DNA from: Acidimicrobium ferrooxidans
GTDB taxonomy: Bacteria > Actinomycetota > Geothermincolia > Fen-727 > Anoxymicrobiaceae
DNA: 64,000 bases
Direction of reading: 5' to 3'
NCBI GenBank assembly: GCA_020723485.1
Contig: DYIU01000001.1
Coordinates: 693,850 to 757,849 of the forward strand
The translations under genes were made by a program, and so were the position numbers. Below the pieces are notes generated by a model, which was not told the DNA's origin, searched no databases, and worked only from the letters and a program-made list of their open reading frames with translations. The number at the start of each line of letters is the position of its first letter. Position 1 is the first letter of the stretch. This document shows positions 1 through 8,666 of this stretch, in pieces.

Positions 1-384
1 GGCCGCCAGCCGCTGCATGTCGAGGTAGATGCTGTGGGCGAGGTCGGTCAGAAGCGAGGCGAAGAACGTGATGAGCAGCCCGGTCACGGTAAACCTGGCC
101 AGCACCGAGAACATGAAGAGGACGCTTCCCTCGTCGCGGAGGATGAGTTCGAGCGCCAGGGCGCCGATGACGGCCACCAGCACCGCGAACCGCCAGTAGC
201 TCGTGGTGATGATGGAGACGAACCCCACCACGCCGGCCCCCGCGAGGATGACCAGCGCCGTGGCGTTCGATACACCGTATATACATATGAACAGCAGAAA
301 CGTCATCGCGGCGAATGCGACCGCCGTCAGCACGGTGTTCCGCTGCAGCTCGTTCAGGTCTTCGATGCGCGTTCTCAGTCCCAT
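1..384 (-). CDS. Membrane protein, N-terminal part (continues beyond window)
   Basis: The first 128 codons of a minus-strand protein that runs off the left edge. The visible part starts MGLRTRIEDLNELQ and then has about four hydrophobic segments (roughly residues 17-35, 42-60, 64-82 and 92-113), followed by a helix ending in YLDMQRLAA. A short amphipathic start, a multi-pass module and then a helical linker is the usual form of membrane sensors that carry a GGDEF or histidine-kinase domain, but no catalytic domain is visible, so this is only a guess. There is no Shine-Dalgarno sequence. The ATG lies nine bases after a -10 box that pairs with a consensus -35, so the mRNA is probably leaderless. 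Confidence 0.6.
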   Translation of the reverse strand, partial: MGLRTRIEDLNELQRNTVLTAVAFAAMTFLLFICIYGVSNATALVILAGAGVVGFVSIITTSYWRFAVLVAVIGALALELILRDEGSVLFMFSVLARFTVTGLLITFFASLLTDLAHSIYLDMQRLAA

Positions 385-393
385 AAACGCCTA

Positions 394-422
394 ATGATGA
401 TTCTTGCCGGGGCCGCTGTCAA
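394..422 (-). promoter_or_regulatory. Predicted promoter of a leaderless gene
   Basis: On the minus strand, TTGACA (422-417), a 17-base spacer and CATCAT (399-394), ending nine bases before the ATG at 384. The expected transcription start falls almost on the ATG. The remaining bases up to the hydrolase stop at 509 show nothing recognisable. Confidence 0.5.
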
Positions 423-508
423 TCTTGGACCAGTGCCATGATTATGACTCGAGCCGCGCGAGCAGGAGCGCACCATCGGTTCAGGCTTACCTTCAGACCC
501 GACCCCGA

Positions 509-1297
509 TCAGAGCTCCTGGATGAAGTTGTAGCTGGTCTCGAAGATGTGTTCCTTGTCGAAGTCCAGCGTGCAGACGTGGTATGAGTTATCGAGCCACA
601 CCAGCTCTTTGTCCTCGGAAGCGACGTGCTCGTAGATGTAGGGCGCGTTCTCGGGGGGCACCACGTGGTCCTCCCGCGCGTGGAATATCCTTATGGGGAC
701 GGTTATGCGGCCGAGATTGCTGTCGACATACTTTATGAGCCTGGTCAGCTCGTGCAGCGCGCTGGTGTTCAACTTGGCGTAGGCCACCTCGGTGACGCTG
801 GGGTCCTTGAGGTCTCCGCCCGGCCCCGGAAACGTCTTCAGCACGTGCTTGAGCACCGGGACGAGCGGAAGCATCGCGCCCTGGGCACCCTTGACCAGCC
901 AGTGCGCCGGGGCGCTGATGGGCATGATCCCCGCCAGGGTGTCGGAGTGCTGCTCGCCCATGTAGAGGGTCAGCGTCCCGCCCATTGAGAGGCCCGACAC
1001 GAAAACCCTGTCGCACATGCCCTGCAGCTCCGCCAGGGCGGTCTCAGCAGCGGCTATCCAGTCGTTGTATGTGTAGCGTCCCTGGTCCTTTACGTCGGTC
1101 CCGTGGCCCGGGAGCCTCGGGCCGAGGACCGTGAGGCCCCTGCCCGCCAGGTATTCGCCCATCGGCTTCATGCTCGAGCAGGTGCCTGTGAAGCCGTGGA
1201 TAAGGAGGACGCCGGTCTTGCCCCCTTCGAAGAAGAAAGGCTTTCCCTCCTCCATGACGTCCAGTCCTGCCGGTATCTCCATGGTCTTGAGAGCCAT
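509..1297 (-). CDS. Alpha/beta hydrolase, carboxylesterase / monoacylglycerol lipase type
   Basis: A 262-residue cytosolic esterase of the Est30/monoacylglycerol-lipase group that should hydrolyse carboxyl esters of small acyl chains. The oxyanion motif HGFTG is at residues 34-38, the nucleophile elbow GLSMGG puts Ser104 in place, Asp210 is in ARED, and His240 is in NSYH. The spacing fits the usual family length of about 250. No signal peptide is present. The next gene upstream is another alpha/beta hydrolase on the same strand, 63 bases away, and the two may be co-transcribed. The physiological substrate cannot be told from sequence. Confidence 0.85.
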   Translation of the reverse strand: MALKTMEIPAGLDVMEEGKPFFFEGGKTGVLLIHGFTGTCSSMKPMGEYLAGRGLTVLGPRLPGHGTDVKDQGRYTYNDWIAAAETALAELQGMCDRVFVSGLSMGGTLTLYMGEQHSDTLAGIMPISAPAHWLVKGAQGAMLPLVPVLKHVLKTFPGPGGDLKDPSVTEVAYAKLNTSALHELTRLIKYVDSNLGRITVPIRIFHAREDHVVPPENAPYIYEHVASEDKELVWLDNSYHVCTLDFDKEHIFETSYNFIQEL

Positions 1298-1360
1298 CTC
1301 GACCTCCGTGTCTCGAGCGCCGCGGCGAGGGCCGTTGCCCCGCCGGCGCCTCAGGGTTCG

Positions 1361-2641
1361 TCAGTTGTTCGGGTTGCCGTGCGTGCCGGAGCTCTCCGAG
1401 CCCGACTGCCCCGCCCTCTGCCCGGGAGGCGGGCCGAACTCGGCCCAGTAGGTGAAGAACGTCTCCAATACTCTGTAGAACCAGCCCGGGCTTGTCATCT
1501 GGTACAGGCCGTGGCCTCCCGTCGGGACTATGAGGGAGTCGACCATGGGGTTGTCCATCGCCGCGGCGAGCAGGTCGTACGCCTCGTCGACCGGCACCAC
1601 GCGGTCGTCGATCGCATGGATTATGAGGCAGGGTACCTCTACCTCGCCAACAGCTTTCACGGCGCTCGCCCTTGCGAAGATGTCCCGCTCGGCCAGCTCG
1701 TAGTACTGCGCGGTGACCTCCCGGTTGTAGGCGCGGAGGTCGGTGAACAACCTCGGCCCCCCCAGGAGCGTCTTCGCGGCGAGAAGGACGCGGAAGAGGA
1801 GCCATACCCCCGCCGCGTCCGGCGAGAGTCCGGGGGTGGAGCAGACGAACTCGAGCTCCCTCTCGGCGTCGGCGTACCCGTTGAGGGCGACTACGCCCCC
1901 GGAGAGCGGACGGTCGAGCTTTGACCTTCCCGCGGCAAGGAGGGCGGAGGCCGCTCCCATGCTCACGCCGCAGACCCCGACCGTGCTCACGTGCGGCATG
2001 GACTCGAGGTATTCGGCGGCGGCCGACACGTCGTCGGACTCGCGGTAACCCCAGCTGGTGGGCGCCTCGGAAAAGCGGCTCGAGTCCCCGAAGTTGCGCA
2101 GGTCGAGGGCACAGACGTGGAACCCCCACTCGTAGTATGCCTTCAAGGCGAGCTGCTGCATCCCGTAGGAGTTCTTGCTGCCGAAGAGGCCGTGGACGAC
2201 TACCAGGGCCGGGCGCGCGTCGACATGCGGCTGCATGGCGAGCAGACCGCACACCGGCGTGCCGTCCTGTGATTCCACGACCACCGGCTCGAACACGTCG
2301 GGGTACGGGTAGACGAGCCCGGCGGTCGCCCGCATCGAGTTGAGCGCCGCCGGAACGGCGTCGAGCAGGAGGTACCCCGCGGTGGCGAGCCGGGTCGGCA
2401 CCCTGGTGCGGAACGGCACCTCCTTGAGGAGGCCCATGAGCTCTGACATGGTCTTTACGCCCGGCGTCCGCTCAAGGGGCGCAGGCGCCGCTGAGCGCAG
2501 CCGCACCCCGCGGTAGCGCGCGCGGATGTAGAGCACCAACGCGGCGCTTACCGCGAGCGGCAGCGTCGCCGCCAGCAAGAGCGCCGCGAGCACCGTTCTG
2601 AGAGCTTCCGGGGTTTTACTCTCCGGCGAGGTTACTTTCAT
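1361..2641 (-). CDS. Membrane-anchored alpha/beta hydrolase
   Basis: A 426-residue protein with an N-terminal transmembrane helix (about residues 15-40) followed by a serine-hydrolase domain. The nucleophile elbow is GVSMGA with Ser227, the acid is in AIDDRVVP and the histidine is in GGHG near residue 390. An HGLFG oxyanion motif lies near residue 150. It resembles the dienelactone-hydrolase/acyl-peptidase-like group. The N-terminal helix suggests that the catalytic domain faces outward or is held at the membrane. No Shine-Dalgarno sequence is seen, and the ATG is nine bases from an extended -10 element. It is followed by the Est30-like gene, possibly as one unit. Confidence 0.8.
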   Translation of the reverse strand: MKVTSPESKTPEALRTVLAALLLAATLPLAVSAALVLYIRARYRGVRLRSAAPAPLERTPGVKTMSELMGLLKEVPFRTRVPTRLATAGYLLLDAVPAALNSMRATAGLVYPYPDVFEPVVVESQDGTPVCGLLAMQPHVDARPALVVVHGLFGSKNSYGMQQLALKAYYEWGFHVCALDLRNFGDSSRFSEAPTSWGYRESDDVSAAAEYLESMPHVSTVGVCGVSMGAASALLAAGRSKLDRPLSGGVVALNGYADAERELEFVCSTPGLSPDAAGVWLLFRVLLAAKTLLGGPRLFTDLRAYNREVTAQYYELAERDIFARASAVKAVGEVEVPCLIIHAIDDRVVPVDEAYDLLAAAMDNPMVDSLIVPTGGHGLYQMTSPGWFYRVLETFFTYWAEFGPPPGQRAGQSGSESSGTHGNPNN

Positions 2642-2650
2642 AGCGGGTGT

Positions 2651-2659
2651 ATTCTATCA
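2651..2659 (-). promoter_or_regulatory. Extended -10 promoter of a leaderless gene
   Basis: TGATAGAAT on the minus strand is an extended -10 (TG-N-TAGAAT). It ends nine bases before the ATG of the hydrolase at 2641. No good -35 is present, as is usual for extended -10 promoters. Confidence 0.45.
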
Positions 2660-2691
2660 CAGGCCGCGGACCGCCCGGCGCCCGGCACCGG

Positions 2692-2720
2692 GTGACAAAT
2701 ACCTCTTTATCAGATAAGTT
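2692..2720 (+). promoter_or_regulatory. Possible promoter for the epimerase gene
   Basis: GTGACA (2692-2697), a 17-base spacer and TAAGTT (2715-2720) lie about 50 bases upstream of the GTG start at 2769. The -10 keeps only the TA...T positions, so support is modest. Confidence 0.35.
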
Positions 2721-2768
2721 GATACACGTTGCGTACGAAGGGCCGACAGATGAGAGGAAAGCGATCCA

Positions 2769-3713
2769 GTGAGTGAATCCGGAAAGCGCGTGCTCGTGAC
2801 GGGAGGGGCGGGTTTCATAGGCTCACACCTCTGCGACGCGCTCCTCGCGAGGGGCGACGAGGTCATCTGCCTCGACAACCTCTCGACGGGACACCGCGAC
2901 AACATAGCCGGGGCGCTCGAGTCCGGCGCTTTCACGTTCGACGAGGGGGACGTCTCCGAACCACTGGATTACAAAGTGGACTGCGTGTTCCACCTGGCGA
3001 GCCCGGCGAGCCCCGTCGACTACTACGGCATGCAGGTCGAGACGATGCGCGCGAACTCCCTCGGCACGATGAACTGCCTGGAACTGGCGCGGCGCACCGG
3101 GTGCAGGATGCTCATGGCATCGACCTCGGAGGTCTACGGCGACCCCCAGGTCACCCCGCAGCGCGAGGACTACTTCGGCCACGTGAACCCCGTTGGGCCG
3201 CGCTCTTGCTACGACGAGGGCAAGAGGTTCGCCGAGGCCGCGTGCAAGGCCTACGAGCGCGAGCACGACGTCGAGGTCGTCATCGTGAGGATATTCAACA
3301 CCTACGGCTCCCGGATGAGGAAGAGCGACGGCAGGGTAATACCCAACTTCGTGTGCCAGGCGCTGGACGGCGAGCCGCTCACCATCTACGGGGACGGAGG
3401 GCAGACCCGGAGCTTCTGCCACGTGAGCGACATGGTGCGCGGGCTCGCGCAGGCGATGTTCACCGCGGATGCCGCGGGGCAGGTGATCAACATCGGCAAC
3501 CCGAACGAGATGCGGGTGATAGACCTGGCGGGACGCATCAGGAAGAAGACGGCCTCTTCCTCGGAGATGGAGTTCAAGCCGCTGCCCGAGGATGACCCGA
3601 TGCAGAGGAATCCCGACATCTCGAAGGCCATGAGCCTTCTCGGCTGGGCGCCGGAGGTCGATCTCGACGCGGGTCTCGACGACGTCATCTCTTGGTTCCG
3701 GGAGAACAGGTAG
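2769..3713 (+). CDS. NAD-dependent epimerase/dehydratase, UDP-glucuronate decarboxylase-like
   Basis: A 314-residue extended SDR protein. The Rossmann motif GGAGFIGSH is at residues 12-20, and the active-site pair is Tyr148 and Lys152 in SCYDEGKR, preceded by the TSEVYGD strand. SCYDEGKR and the NTYGSRMR segment are typical of UXS enzymes, which convert UDP-glucuronate to UDP-xylose; a dTDP-glucose 4,6-dehydratase-like role is the alternative. It probably supplies nucleotide sugars for surface polysaccharide. The GTG start is chosen because GAGAGG lies 11 bases upstream. The thioesterase gene follows after two bases and is probably in the same transcript. Confidence 0.85.
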   Translation: MSESGKRVLVTGGAGFIGSHLCDALLARGDEVICLDNLSTGHRDNIAGALESGAFTFDEGDVSEPLDYKVDCVFHLASPASPVDYYGMQVETMRANSLGTMNCLELARRTGCRMLMASTSEVYGDPQVTPQREDYFGHVNPVGPRSCYDEGKRFAEAACKAYEREHDVEVVIVRIFNTYGSRMRKSDGRVIPNFVCQALDGEPLTIYGDGGQTRSFCHVSDMVRGLAQAMFTADAAGQVINIGNPNEMRVIDLAGRIRKKTASSSEMEFKPLPEDDPMQRNPDISKAMSLLGWAPEVDLDAGLDDVISWFRENR

Positions 3714-3715
3714 CG

Positions 3716-4177
3716 ATGGACCGGGATTCGACCGTCTGGGAGGAGGCCACCCCGGAGGAGGACGAGCGCTACCGCGAGATAATCCGGGAGCGCGTCGAGA
3801 ACTCGCCCTACTACCAGCTGCTCGGTCTCGAGGTCACCGGGCTGGGCGCCGGCTGGGCGACGTTCCGGATGCCCGTCGACAGCCGCCTCTTCAACGTCGG
3901 AGGAATAGTCCACGGGGGAGCCATCACCTCGATAGCGGACGCCGCTGCCGGCGTGGCGCTCGCCACACTGCTCGAGAAGTTCAAGGAGAGGCCGCTCACC
4001 ATCGAGCAGAAGGTGAACTTCTGCGCTCCCGTGGCCGAGGGCGTGCTGGAGGCCCGGGGGCAGGTCGTCCAGAAGGGCGGGAAGATAGCGGTCTGCGACG
4101 TCGAGGTCACCGAGGGCGACCGCCTGGTCGCCAAGGGCCTCTCTACCTACATGATCCTCCGCATCGGCGAGAAATGA
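3716..4177 (+). CDS. PaaI-family hotdog thioesterase
   Basis: A 153-residue single hotdog domain. The segment IVHGGAITSIADAA carries the HGG motif of PaaI/4-hydroxybenzoyl-CoA-thioesterase-like enzymes, which hydrolyse acyl-CoA thioesters in the cytosol as tetramers. The ATG at 3716 is preferred over an upstream in-frame TTG at 3692, because it lies two bases after the upstream stop and has GGAGAACAGG as a ribosome site. The pairing with a sugar-nucleotide enzyme gives no clear pathway link. The substrate is unknown. Confidence 0.8.
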   Translation: MDRDSTVWEEATPEEDERYREIIRERVENSPYYQLLGLEVTGLGAGWATFRMPVDSRLFNVGGIVHGGAITSIADAAAGVALATLLEKFKERPLTIEQKVNFCAPVAEGVLEARGQVVQKGGKIAVCDVEVTEGDRLVAKGLSTYMILRIGEK

Positions 4178-4247
4178 AAACGGGCCAGGTCTTATAACTC
4201 CCCAGTGATCCATGGGTCTAGGGCTGCCGGGAGGCAGGTTCTTCCCA

Positions 4248-4326
4248 GGAGGCGGTCCCGGCGGGGCAGAGCGGGTCGACCGCGACACAGCGGCCCCCGT
4301 GGGAGGCGTTCCCGGCGGGGCAGAGC
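4248..4326 (+). repeat. Two 25-bp direct repeats, 54 bp apart
   Basis: A 25-base unit beginning GGAGGCG and ending GGCAGAGC occurs at 4248-4272 and again at 4302-4326 with one mismatch. It lies between the thioesterase stop and the 159-bp element. No gene or function is apparent; it may be debris of an older insertion. Confidence 0.5.
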
Positions 4327-4380
4327 AGTCGACCTGAATACAGTAATCCCCCATGCCGGGCCCGGGCTTCAGGGAGATGA

Positions 4381-4539
4381 CCGCAGGTTTGAATCTCAAA
4401 AGCTAACAGTAATTATCAACTGTTATTCAGAACAACAGGAGTAACGCCCGTTGCGGCTTTCGTGCCCCGGTTTGGGTGAATTCCGTGGTCAGGGACCACT
4501 TCTGTTAACGACTGTTGTCAGTGTGATTCAAACCTGCGG
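4381..4539 (-). mobile_element. 159-bp inverted-repeat element, copy 1 (reverse orientation)
   Basis: The ends are perfect inverted repeats (CCGCAGGTTTGAAT at the left, its complement at the right), 159 bp in total. The middle, read on the minus strand, matches the interiors of the copies at 26185 and 53413, including segments resembling TGACCACGGAAATCA and GAAAGCCGCAGCGGGCGTTA. It encodes no protein, so it is a MITE-like or structured repeat. It sits between convergent genes and ends ten bases before the stop codon at 4549. Confidence 0.8.
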
Positions 4540-4548
4540 CGCCACACT

Positions 4549-4782
4549 CTATTCGGGCTCGATCTCCCAGAAATCAGATATGGTGAAGTAGGTCAGCCTG
4601 TACCGCGCGCCCAGCTCGTCCTCAACAACCCAGACGTGGCGCGTCATCCCTTCCATACCTTCGGATTCCTCCAGTCGGTTGGCGATGACCTGTGAGACCG
4701 CGTGGTGTTCTTCGCCGATGAAGAACTCCAGCGGGACGTTGGAGTAGCTGCAGCCGCTGTGGGCGATGACGCGGTGTTGCAT
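4549..4782 (-). CDS. Small hypothetical protein
   Basis: A 77-residue protein not recognised with confidence. It is acidic, has no signal or membrane segment, and its second half (HVWVVEDELGARYRLTYF) reads like a small beta-rich domain. The ATG has GAAGG about seven bases upstream. It lies downstream of ino1 on the same strand, 81 bases away, and may be a distal member of the padR-ino1 transcript. It has the codon bias of its neighbours, which supports it as a real gene. Confidence 0.55.
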   Translation of the reverse strand: MQHRVIAHSGCSYSNVPLEFFIGEEHHAVSQVIANRLEESEGMEGMTRHVWVVEDELGARYRLTYFTISDFWEIEPE

Positions 4783-4863
4783 CTCGACCTTCTTCGTAGC
4801 GCCGGCCCCCGGCCCGGCTTTGATATTGAGCCGGCAGGAGGCCGGTGCTACGATACCGGCGCC

Positions 4864-6009
4864 TCAGTCATTGACCGGGTTCTGCATCTCCTCGAGCTCT
4901 TTGCCGTTGCCCATCTCGGCCGTGGTCAGCAGGCCGTGGTCCTCGCCGCGGATGAACGCCTCCACCATGTCCCGGGCTTCCGTGTCGGCGAACTGCACCG
5001 GCGGCGACTTCATGAAGTATGCTGACGGCCCCATCAACGCTCCGGACATCCCGCGGTCCATCGCGAGCTTGCAGCAGCGGAGCGCGTCGATGACTATCCC
5101 GGCGGAGTTGGGGGAGTCCCAGACCTCCAGCTTGAACTCGAGGTTGAGCGGCACGTCGCCGAACGCCGTACCCTCGCAGCGGATGTAGGCCCACTTGCGG
5201 TCGGTGAGCCAGGAGACGTAGTCGGACGGGCCGATGTGGATGCAGCCGCTCTCTATGTTGTGGTCGAGCTGCGAGACCACCGAATTCGTCTTGGAGATCT
5301 TCTTGGACTCGAGCCTCTCGCGCTCGAGCATGTTCTTGAAGTCCATGTTGCCGCCGACGTTGAGCTGGCTGGTGCGGTCGAGCGTGACGCCGCGGTCGTT
5401 AAAGAGCTTGGCGAGCATGCGGTGCACGATGGTGGCGCCCACCTGGCTCTTGATATCGTCCCCCACGATGGGGACGCCGGCTTTGCGGAACTTGCCCTGC
5501 CACATCTCCTCGTTCGCGATGAAGACCGGGATGCAGTTAACCACCCCGCAGCCCGCTTCGAGCGCCTCGCTCACGTAGAAGCGGGTGGCGTCCTCGCTGC
5601 CCACGGGAAGGTAGTTGATGAGCACCTGGGCGCCGGACTCGATTAGCGCCTCGGACACGTCGACGACCGGGTCGTGGCTCTCGTCGATAGTCTCGCGGTA
5701 GTACTTGCCCATGCCGTCGAGTGTGGGCCCGCGCATCACCTCGACCCCGAGGGGAGGCACCTCGGAGAACTTGAAGGTGTTGTTGGGCTCGGTGAAGATG
5801 GCCTCTGACAGGTCCTTTCCGACCTTGTTCTCGTCCACGTCGAACGCGGCGACGAACCTGATGTCGCTTATGTGGTAGGGTCCGATGTTAACGTGCATCA
5901 GCCCGGGGATCTGGTCCCCGTCGCGCGCGTCACGGTAGTACTCTATCCCCTGGATAAGGGACGACGCGCAGTTACCGGCCCCCACTATCGCTACCTTGAC
6001 CTCTGCCAT
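4864..6009 (-). CDS. ino1: Inositol-3-phosphate synthase
   Basis: A 381-residue enzyme that converts glucose 6-phosphate to 1D-myo-inositol 3-phosphate, the first step to phosphatidylinositol, mycothiol and related compounds. The NAD site [20 protein letters not shown] is at the N-terminus, and the conserved segment [19 protein letters not shown] lies in the middle. The length suits the short actinobacterial/archaeal type. The start at [10 protein letters not shown] is preferred over one 14 codons upstream because GGAGG lies 12 bases before it. The gene is 45 bases downstream of a padR gene, the same arrangement as ino1 and its PadR neighbour in mycobacteria. Confidence 0.93.
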   Translation of the reverse strand: MAEVKVAIVGAGNCASSLIQGIEYYRDARDGDQIPGLMHVNIGPYHISDIRFVAAFDVDENKVGKDLSEAIFTEPNNTFKFSEVPPLGVEVMRGPTLDGMGKYYRETIDESHDPVVDVSEALIESGAQVLINYLPVGSEDATRFYVSEALEAGCGVVNCIPVFIANEEMWQGKFRKAGVPIVGDDIKSQVGATIVHRMLAKLFNDRGVTLDRTSQLNVGGNMDFKNMLERERLESKKISKTNSVVSQLDHNIESGCIHIGPSDYVSWLTDRKWAYIRCEGTAFGDVPLNLEFKLEVWDSPNSAGIVIDALRCCKLAMDRGMSGALMGPSAYFMKSPPVQFADTEARDMVEAFIRGEDHGLLTTAEMGNGKELEEMQNPVND

Positions 6010-6054
6010 CTCTCGCTGCCTCCTATCCGCCCCCGGCGGGGGCTCGGCCATCCG

Positions 6055-6645
6055 CTATACCGCGGAGACCTGTCCTTCGCTCTTGTCGATGTCGAGCTTG
6101 ATCTCGGGCGCCTGGTCGCGCTTCTTGATAGCTTCCCTCTCGTGCGCCATCAGCCTGTCGAGCCACCTGATGTCGCTCTTCACCTGGCTCACCTTGTGCC
6201 GCATCAGGCCGGCCCGATACTGGTCCTCGTCCTTGTTCGTGGAGCGGTAGGCCTTGAACTTCTCCACCTGGTCCTCCAGGAACCTGCGCCGCATCTCGAG
6301 CAGCTCGAGCCTGGTCTCCGGCGTCAGGTACTGGAAGAACGCCATCCGGACGTCGAACTTCTCGGTATCGGCGAGCGCGCTGTCGCTCACGTTCTCGGTG
6401 AGCATCCGCATGAACGCCGCCTCGCCCTTGGGTGTGATGCGGTAGACGTTGCGATTGCGGGTCTTCTCCTTGACAGAGTACGCGCGCTCGATCGAGCCGG
6501 TCTTCTCCAGCCGCTTGATGGCCGGGTACAGGGAGCCGTAGCTGACCGTCCAGAAGTGGCCCAGCATGTAGGAGAGCCTCTTCTTCAGCTCGTACCCGTG
6601 CATCGGCCTCTCTTTCAGGAGGCCGAGTATCGCCAGCTCCAGCAC
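6055..6645 (-). CDS. PadR-family transcriptional regulator
   Basis: A 196-residue repressor-type protein. The winged helix-turn-helix occupies roughly residues 1-80 (LAILGLLKERPMHGYELKKR, then YPAIKRLEKTG), and a helical C-terminal dimerisation region follows. PadR proteins bind palindromes in their own promoters and are usually released by a ligand. The promoter upstream carries two palindromes, one of them filling the spacer between -35 and -10, so autoregulation is likely. The gene precedes ino1 by 45 bases, so it probably controls inositol synthesis too. The ligand is unknown. Confidence 0.88.
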   Translation of the reverse strand: MLELAILGLLKERPMHGYELKKRLSYMLGHFWTVSYGSLYPAIKRLEKTGSIERAYSVKEKTRNRNVYRITPKGEAAFMRMLTENVSDSALADTEKFDVRMAFFQYLTPETRLELLEMRRRFLEDQVEKFKAYRSTNKDEDQYRAGLMRHKVSQVKSDIRWLDRLMAHEREAIKKRDQAPEIKLDIDKSEGQVSAV

Positions 6646-6680
6646 TTTCGCAACCTTTCTCGACGCACGGTCGGTAAATG

Positions 6681-6734
6681 TATCAAATCGATATAATCCG
6701 CGGCAAGTATATATCGATTCGATATAAAGGTCAA
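6681..6734 (-). promoter_or_regulatory. padR-ino1 promoter with two palindromic operators
   Basis: On the minus strand, TTGACC (6734-6729), 17 bases and TATACT (6711-6706). A perfect 17-bp palindrome, TATATCGATTCGATATA (6710-6726), fills the spacer. A second, one-mismatch copy, TATCAAATCGATA (6681-6693), lies downstream of the start site; the centres are 31 bp apart, or three helical turns. This is what a PadR dimer pair on one face of the DNA would need. Binding by this PadR is inferred. Confidence 0.65.
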
Positions 6735-6843
6735 TAACCCTTCCAGACTCGAGATGTTGTGTCGCCGCGTCGCCTGGATAACTACATGTTGTGAAAGTGC
6801 GGATTCTCGAGTTTTTGTCGCGCGGCCGTCCCTTTTATGACGT

Positions 6844-7539
6844 CTACCTCTGGAAGTGGTCGAGGTAGCCCTGGATGTAGGAGCGGACGGCGTCGGCGGG
6901 GCTGTAGATGCCGAAGTGGCCTTCGCAGAGGATGTCGGCCTCCAGGGCGAGGACCTTCTGCATCGAGTCGCGCCAGAGGTTGATGTCGGAGCCGAAGTCC
7001 GGGTGGAACGGGCCGTGGATGTCCTGCCCGAAGAGCACCCGCGTCCCGGCGATGTCGACGTACGCGACGATGGAGCCGGGGGTGTGCCCCGGCGCGAGCA
7101 GAGTCTTCAGGATCAGGTCGCCGACCACGACGTCTTCTTCATCCCCCGAGAGCTTCCGGTCGATTACCATCGGCTCGAACCTCACGTTGTACAGGAACGC
7201 CGCGGTCATGAGACGGTCTCCCGCCTCGCAGGGAGGGCAGTCGAGCTCGTGTTCGACAAGCCGCGCGCCGAATTCGGCCTTGAAGAGGTCCGCCGCGCCG
7301 ACATGGTCTATGTGGCAGTGCGTGAGGAGAACTGTCTCCAGGTTCTCGGGCTCGAACCCGAGCCGGATGATGTTCGCGACCGTGGCCTTGTACCCGGGGC
7401 CGCAACCTGCGTCGACGAGCGCCAGCGGCCCGCCGCCGTCGACAAGGTACACGCAGCAGTCCTGGCCGTGAGTGAGGTCGGGCCCCCCCACGTGGTAGAC
7501 CCTGTCGCAGACCTTCGCCGGCTGTCTTCCCGAACGCAC
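6844..7539 (-). CDS. MBL-fold metallo-hydrolase
   Basis: A 231-residue cytosolic metallo-beta-lactamase-fold hydrolase. The metal motif HCHIDH (His74, His76, Asp78, His79) is complete, with the further ligands in APGHTPGS (near residue 150) and GHFG near the C-terminus. The overall pattern resembles glyoxalase-II-like and general MBL-fold hydrolases; the substrate cannot be assigned. The GTG start is supported by GGGGAGG five bases upstream. It is divergent from the MoxR operon, and the 155 bases between them hold no strong promoter match. Confidence 0.82.
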   Translation of the reverse strand: MRSGRQPAKVCDRVYHVGGPDLTHGQDCCVYLVDGGGPLALVDAGCGPGYKATVANIIRLGFEPENLETVLLTHCHIDHVGAADLFKAEFGARLVEHELDCPPCEAGDRLMTAAFLYNVRFEPMVIDRKLSGDEEDVVVGDLILKTLLAPGHTPGSIVAYVDIAGTRVLFGQDIHGPFHPDFGSDINLWRDSMQKVLALEADILCEGHFGIYSPADAVRSYIQGYLDHFQR

Positions 7540-7694
7540 AATACCTCCCCGCTCCTGGTGCCGGACATACGAAGTCTACTCCACATCCCTCCGGCCGCGC
7601 ACATGACCTGGCGCAATGCCGGCAAGCGGACCGTTTGCTAATATCGGGGGAGCCCTTTGGCTGCCGTACGTTTTAGTCGATTACTAGGGGTGAC

Positions 7695-8666
7695 ATGGAC
7701 CTCTTCGAAGCCCAGGACAAGACCCGGACGCTCCGGGCCAACGTGGAGAAGGTAATAAAGGGCAAGGACCGCACCGTGGACCTCGCCGTCATCGCCCTGG
7801 TCTCCGGCGGGCAGCTCCTCATCGAGGACGTGCCGGGGGTGGGCAAGACTATGCTCGCCCGGTCGCTCGCCCGTTCCATAGACGCCTCGTTCCACCGCAT
7901 ACAGTTCACGCCGGACCTGCTTCCCTCTGACATCACCGGCGTCTCGATATACAACCAGAAGACCGCCGAGTTCGAGTTCCAGCCCGGCCCCATCTTCGCG
8001 AACGTGGTGCTCATCGATGAGATAAACCGCACGACGCCGCGGACGCAGTCGAGCCTGCTCGAGGCGATGGAGGAGCACCAGGTGACCGTCGATGGCCGCA
8101 CGTACTCGCTCCCGGAGCCGTTCTTCGTCATGGCCACGCAGAACCCCATCGAGTTCTACGGGACCTACCCGCTGCCGGAGGGCCAGCGGGACAGGTTCAT
8201 GGTATCGGTGGGGCTCGGCTACCCGTCGGTCGAGACGGAAAAGCAGATTGCCTCAGACCAGATGGTGCAGCACCCGATCGAGACGCTCGAGCCGGTGCTC
8301 TCGGTGGAGGACGTCCGGCACCTGCAGGCCGCAGTCAGGCGGGTGCACGTCGACGCTGACCTGCTCGATTACGCGGTCTCCATCGTGCACGCGAGCCGCA
8401 ACCACCGCGCCCTGCTGCTGGGCTCCAGCCCCCGAGGCAGCCTCGCGCTGGTGCGCTGCTCGCAGGCCTCGGCCCTCGTCGAGGGGCGGGACTTCGTCAC
8501 CCCCGACGACGTGAAGAGTATGGCGCGCCACGTGCTGCCGCACCGCTTCGTGACGAGGGAGCGCTCCCGGACGACCCCGGGCGACACCGCGGGGATAATC
8601 GCGGAGATACTGGAAGAGGTCCCCGTGCCGGTGAGGGTAGGGGAGCTCCAGGGCGAGGAGAGTTGA
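7695..8666 (+). CDS. MoxR-family AAA+ ATPase
   Basis: A 323-residue ATPase with P-loop GVGKT (residues 48-52), Walker B VVLIDEINR (about 107-115), the EAMEEHQVTVDG segment and a C-terminal lid. MoxR proteins act as chaperones that assemble or insert cofactors into partner complexes. It is the first gene of a tight three-gene operon with a DUF58 protein and a TgpA-type transglutaminase, the most widespread MoxR arrangement. The ATG is preceded by GGGGTGAC. The partner complex in such operons is generally undefined. Confidence 0.92.
   Translation: MDLFEAQDKTRTLRANVEKVIKGKDRTVDLAVIALVSGGQLLIEDVPGVGKTMLARSLARSIDASFHRIQFTPDLLPSDITGVSIYNQKTAEFEFQPGPIFANVVLIDEINRTTPRTQSSLLEAMEEHQVTVDGRTYSLPEPFFVMATQNPIEFYGTYPLPEGQRDRFMVSVGLGYPSVETEKQIASDQMVQHPIETLEPVLSVEDVRHLQAAVRRVHVDADLLDYAVSIVHASRNHRALLLGSSPRGSLALVRCSQASALVEGRDFVTPDDVKSMARHVLPHRFVTRERSRTTPGDTAGIIAEILEEVPVPVRVGELQGEES

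Noticed and set aside
1044..2252. A 402-codon minus-strand frame overlapping both alpha/beta hydrolases
   Set aside because: It runs across the boundary of two real genes in another frame and is Arg/Pro/His-rich, typical of a GC-rich shadow.
4381..4539. A tRNA or integron attC site, because GGTTTGAATC resembles a T-loop
   Set aside because: No acceptor stem or anticodon arm can be built, and the ends lack the attC core sites; the three equal copies fit a mobile repeat better.
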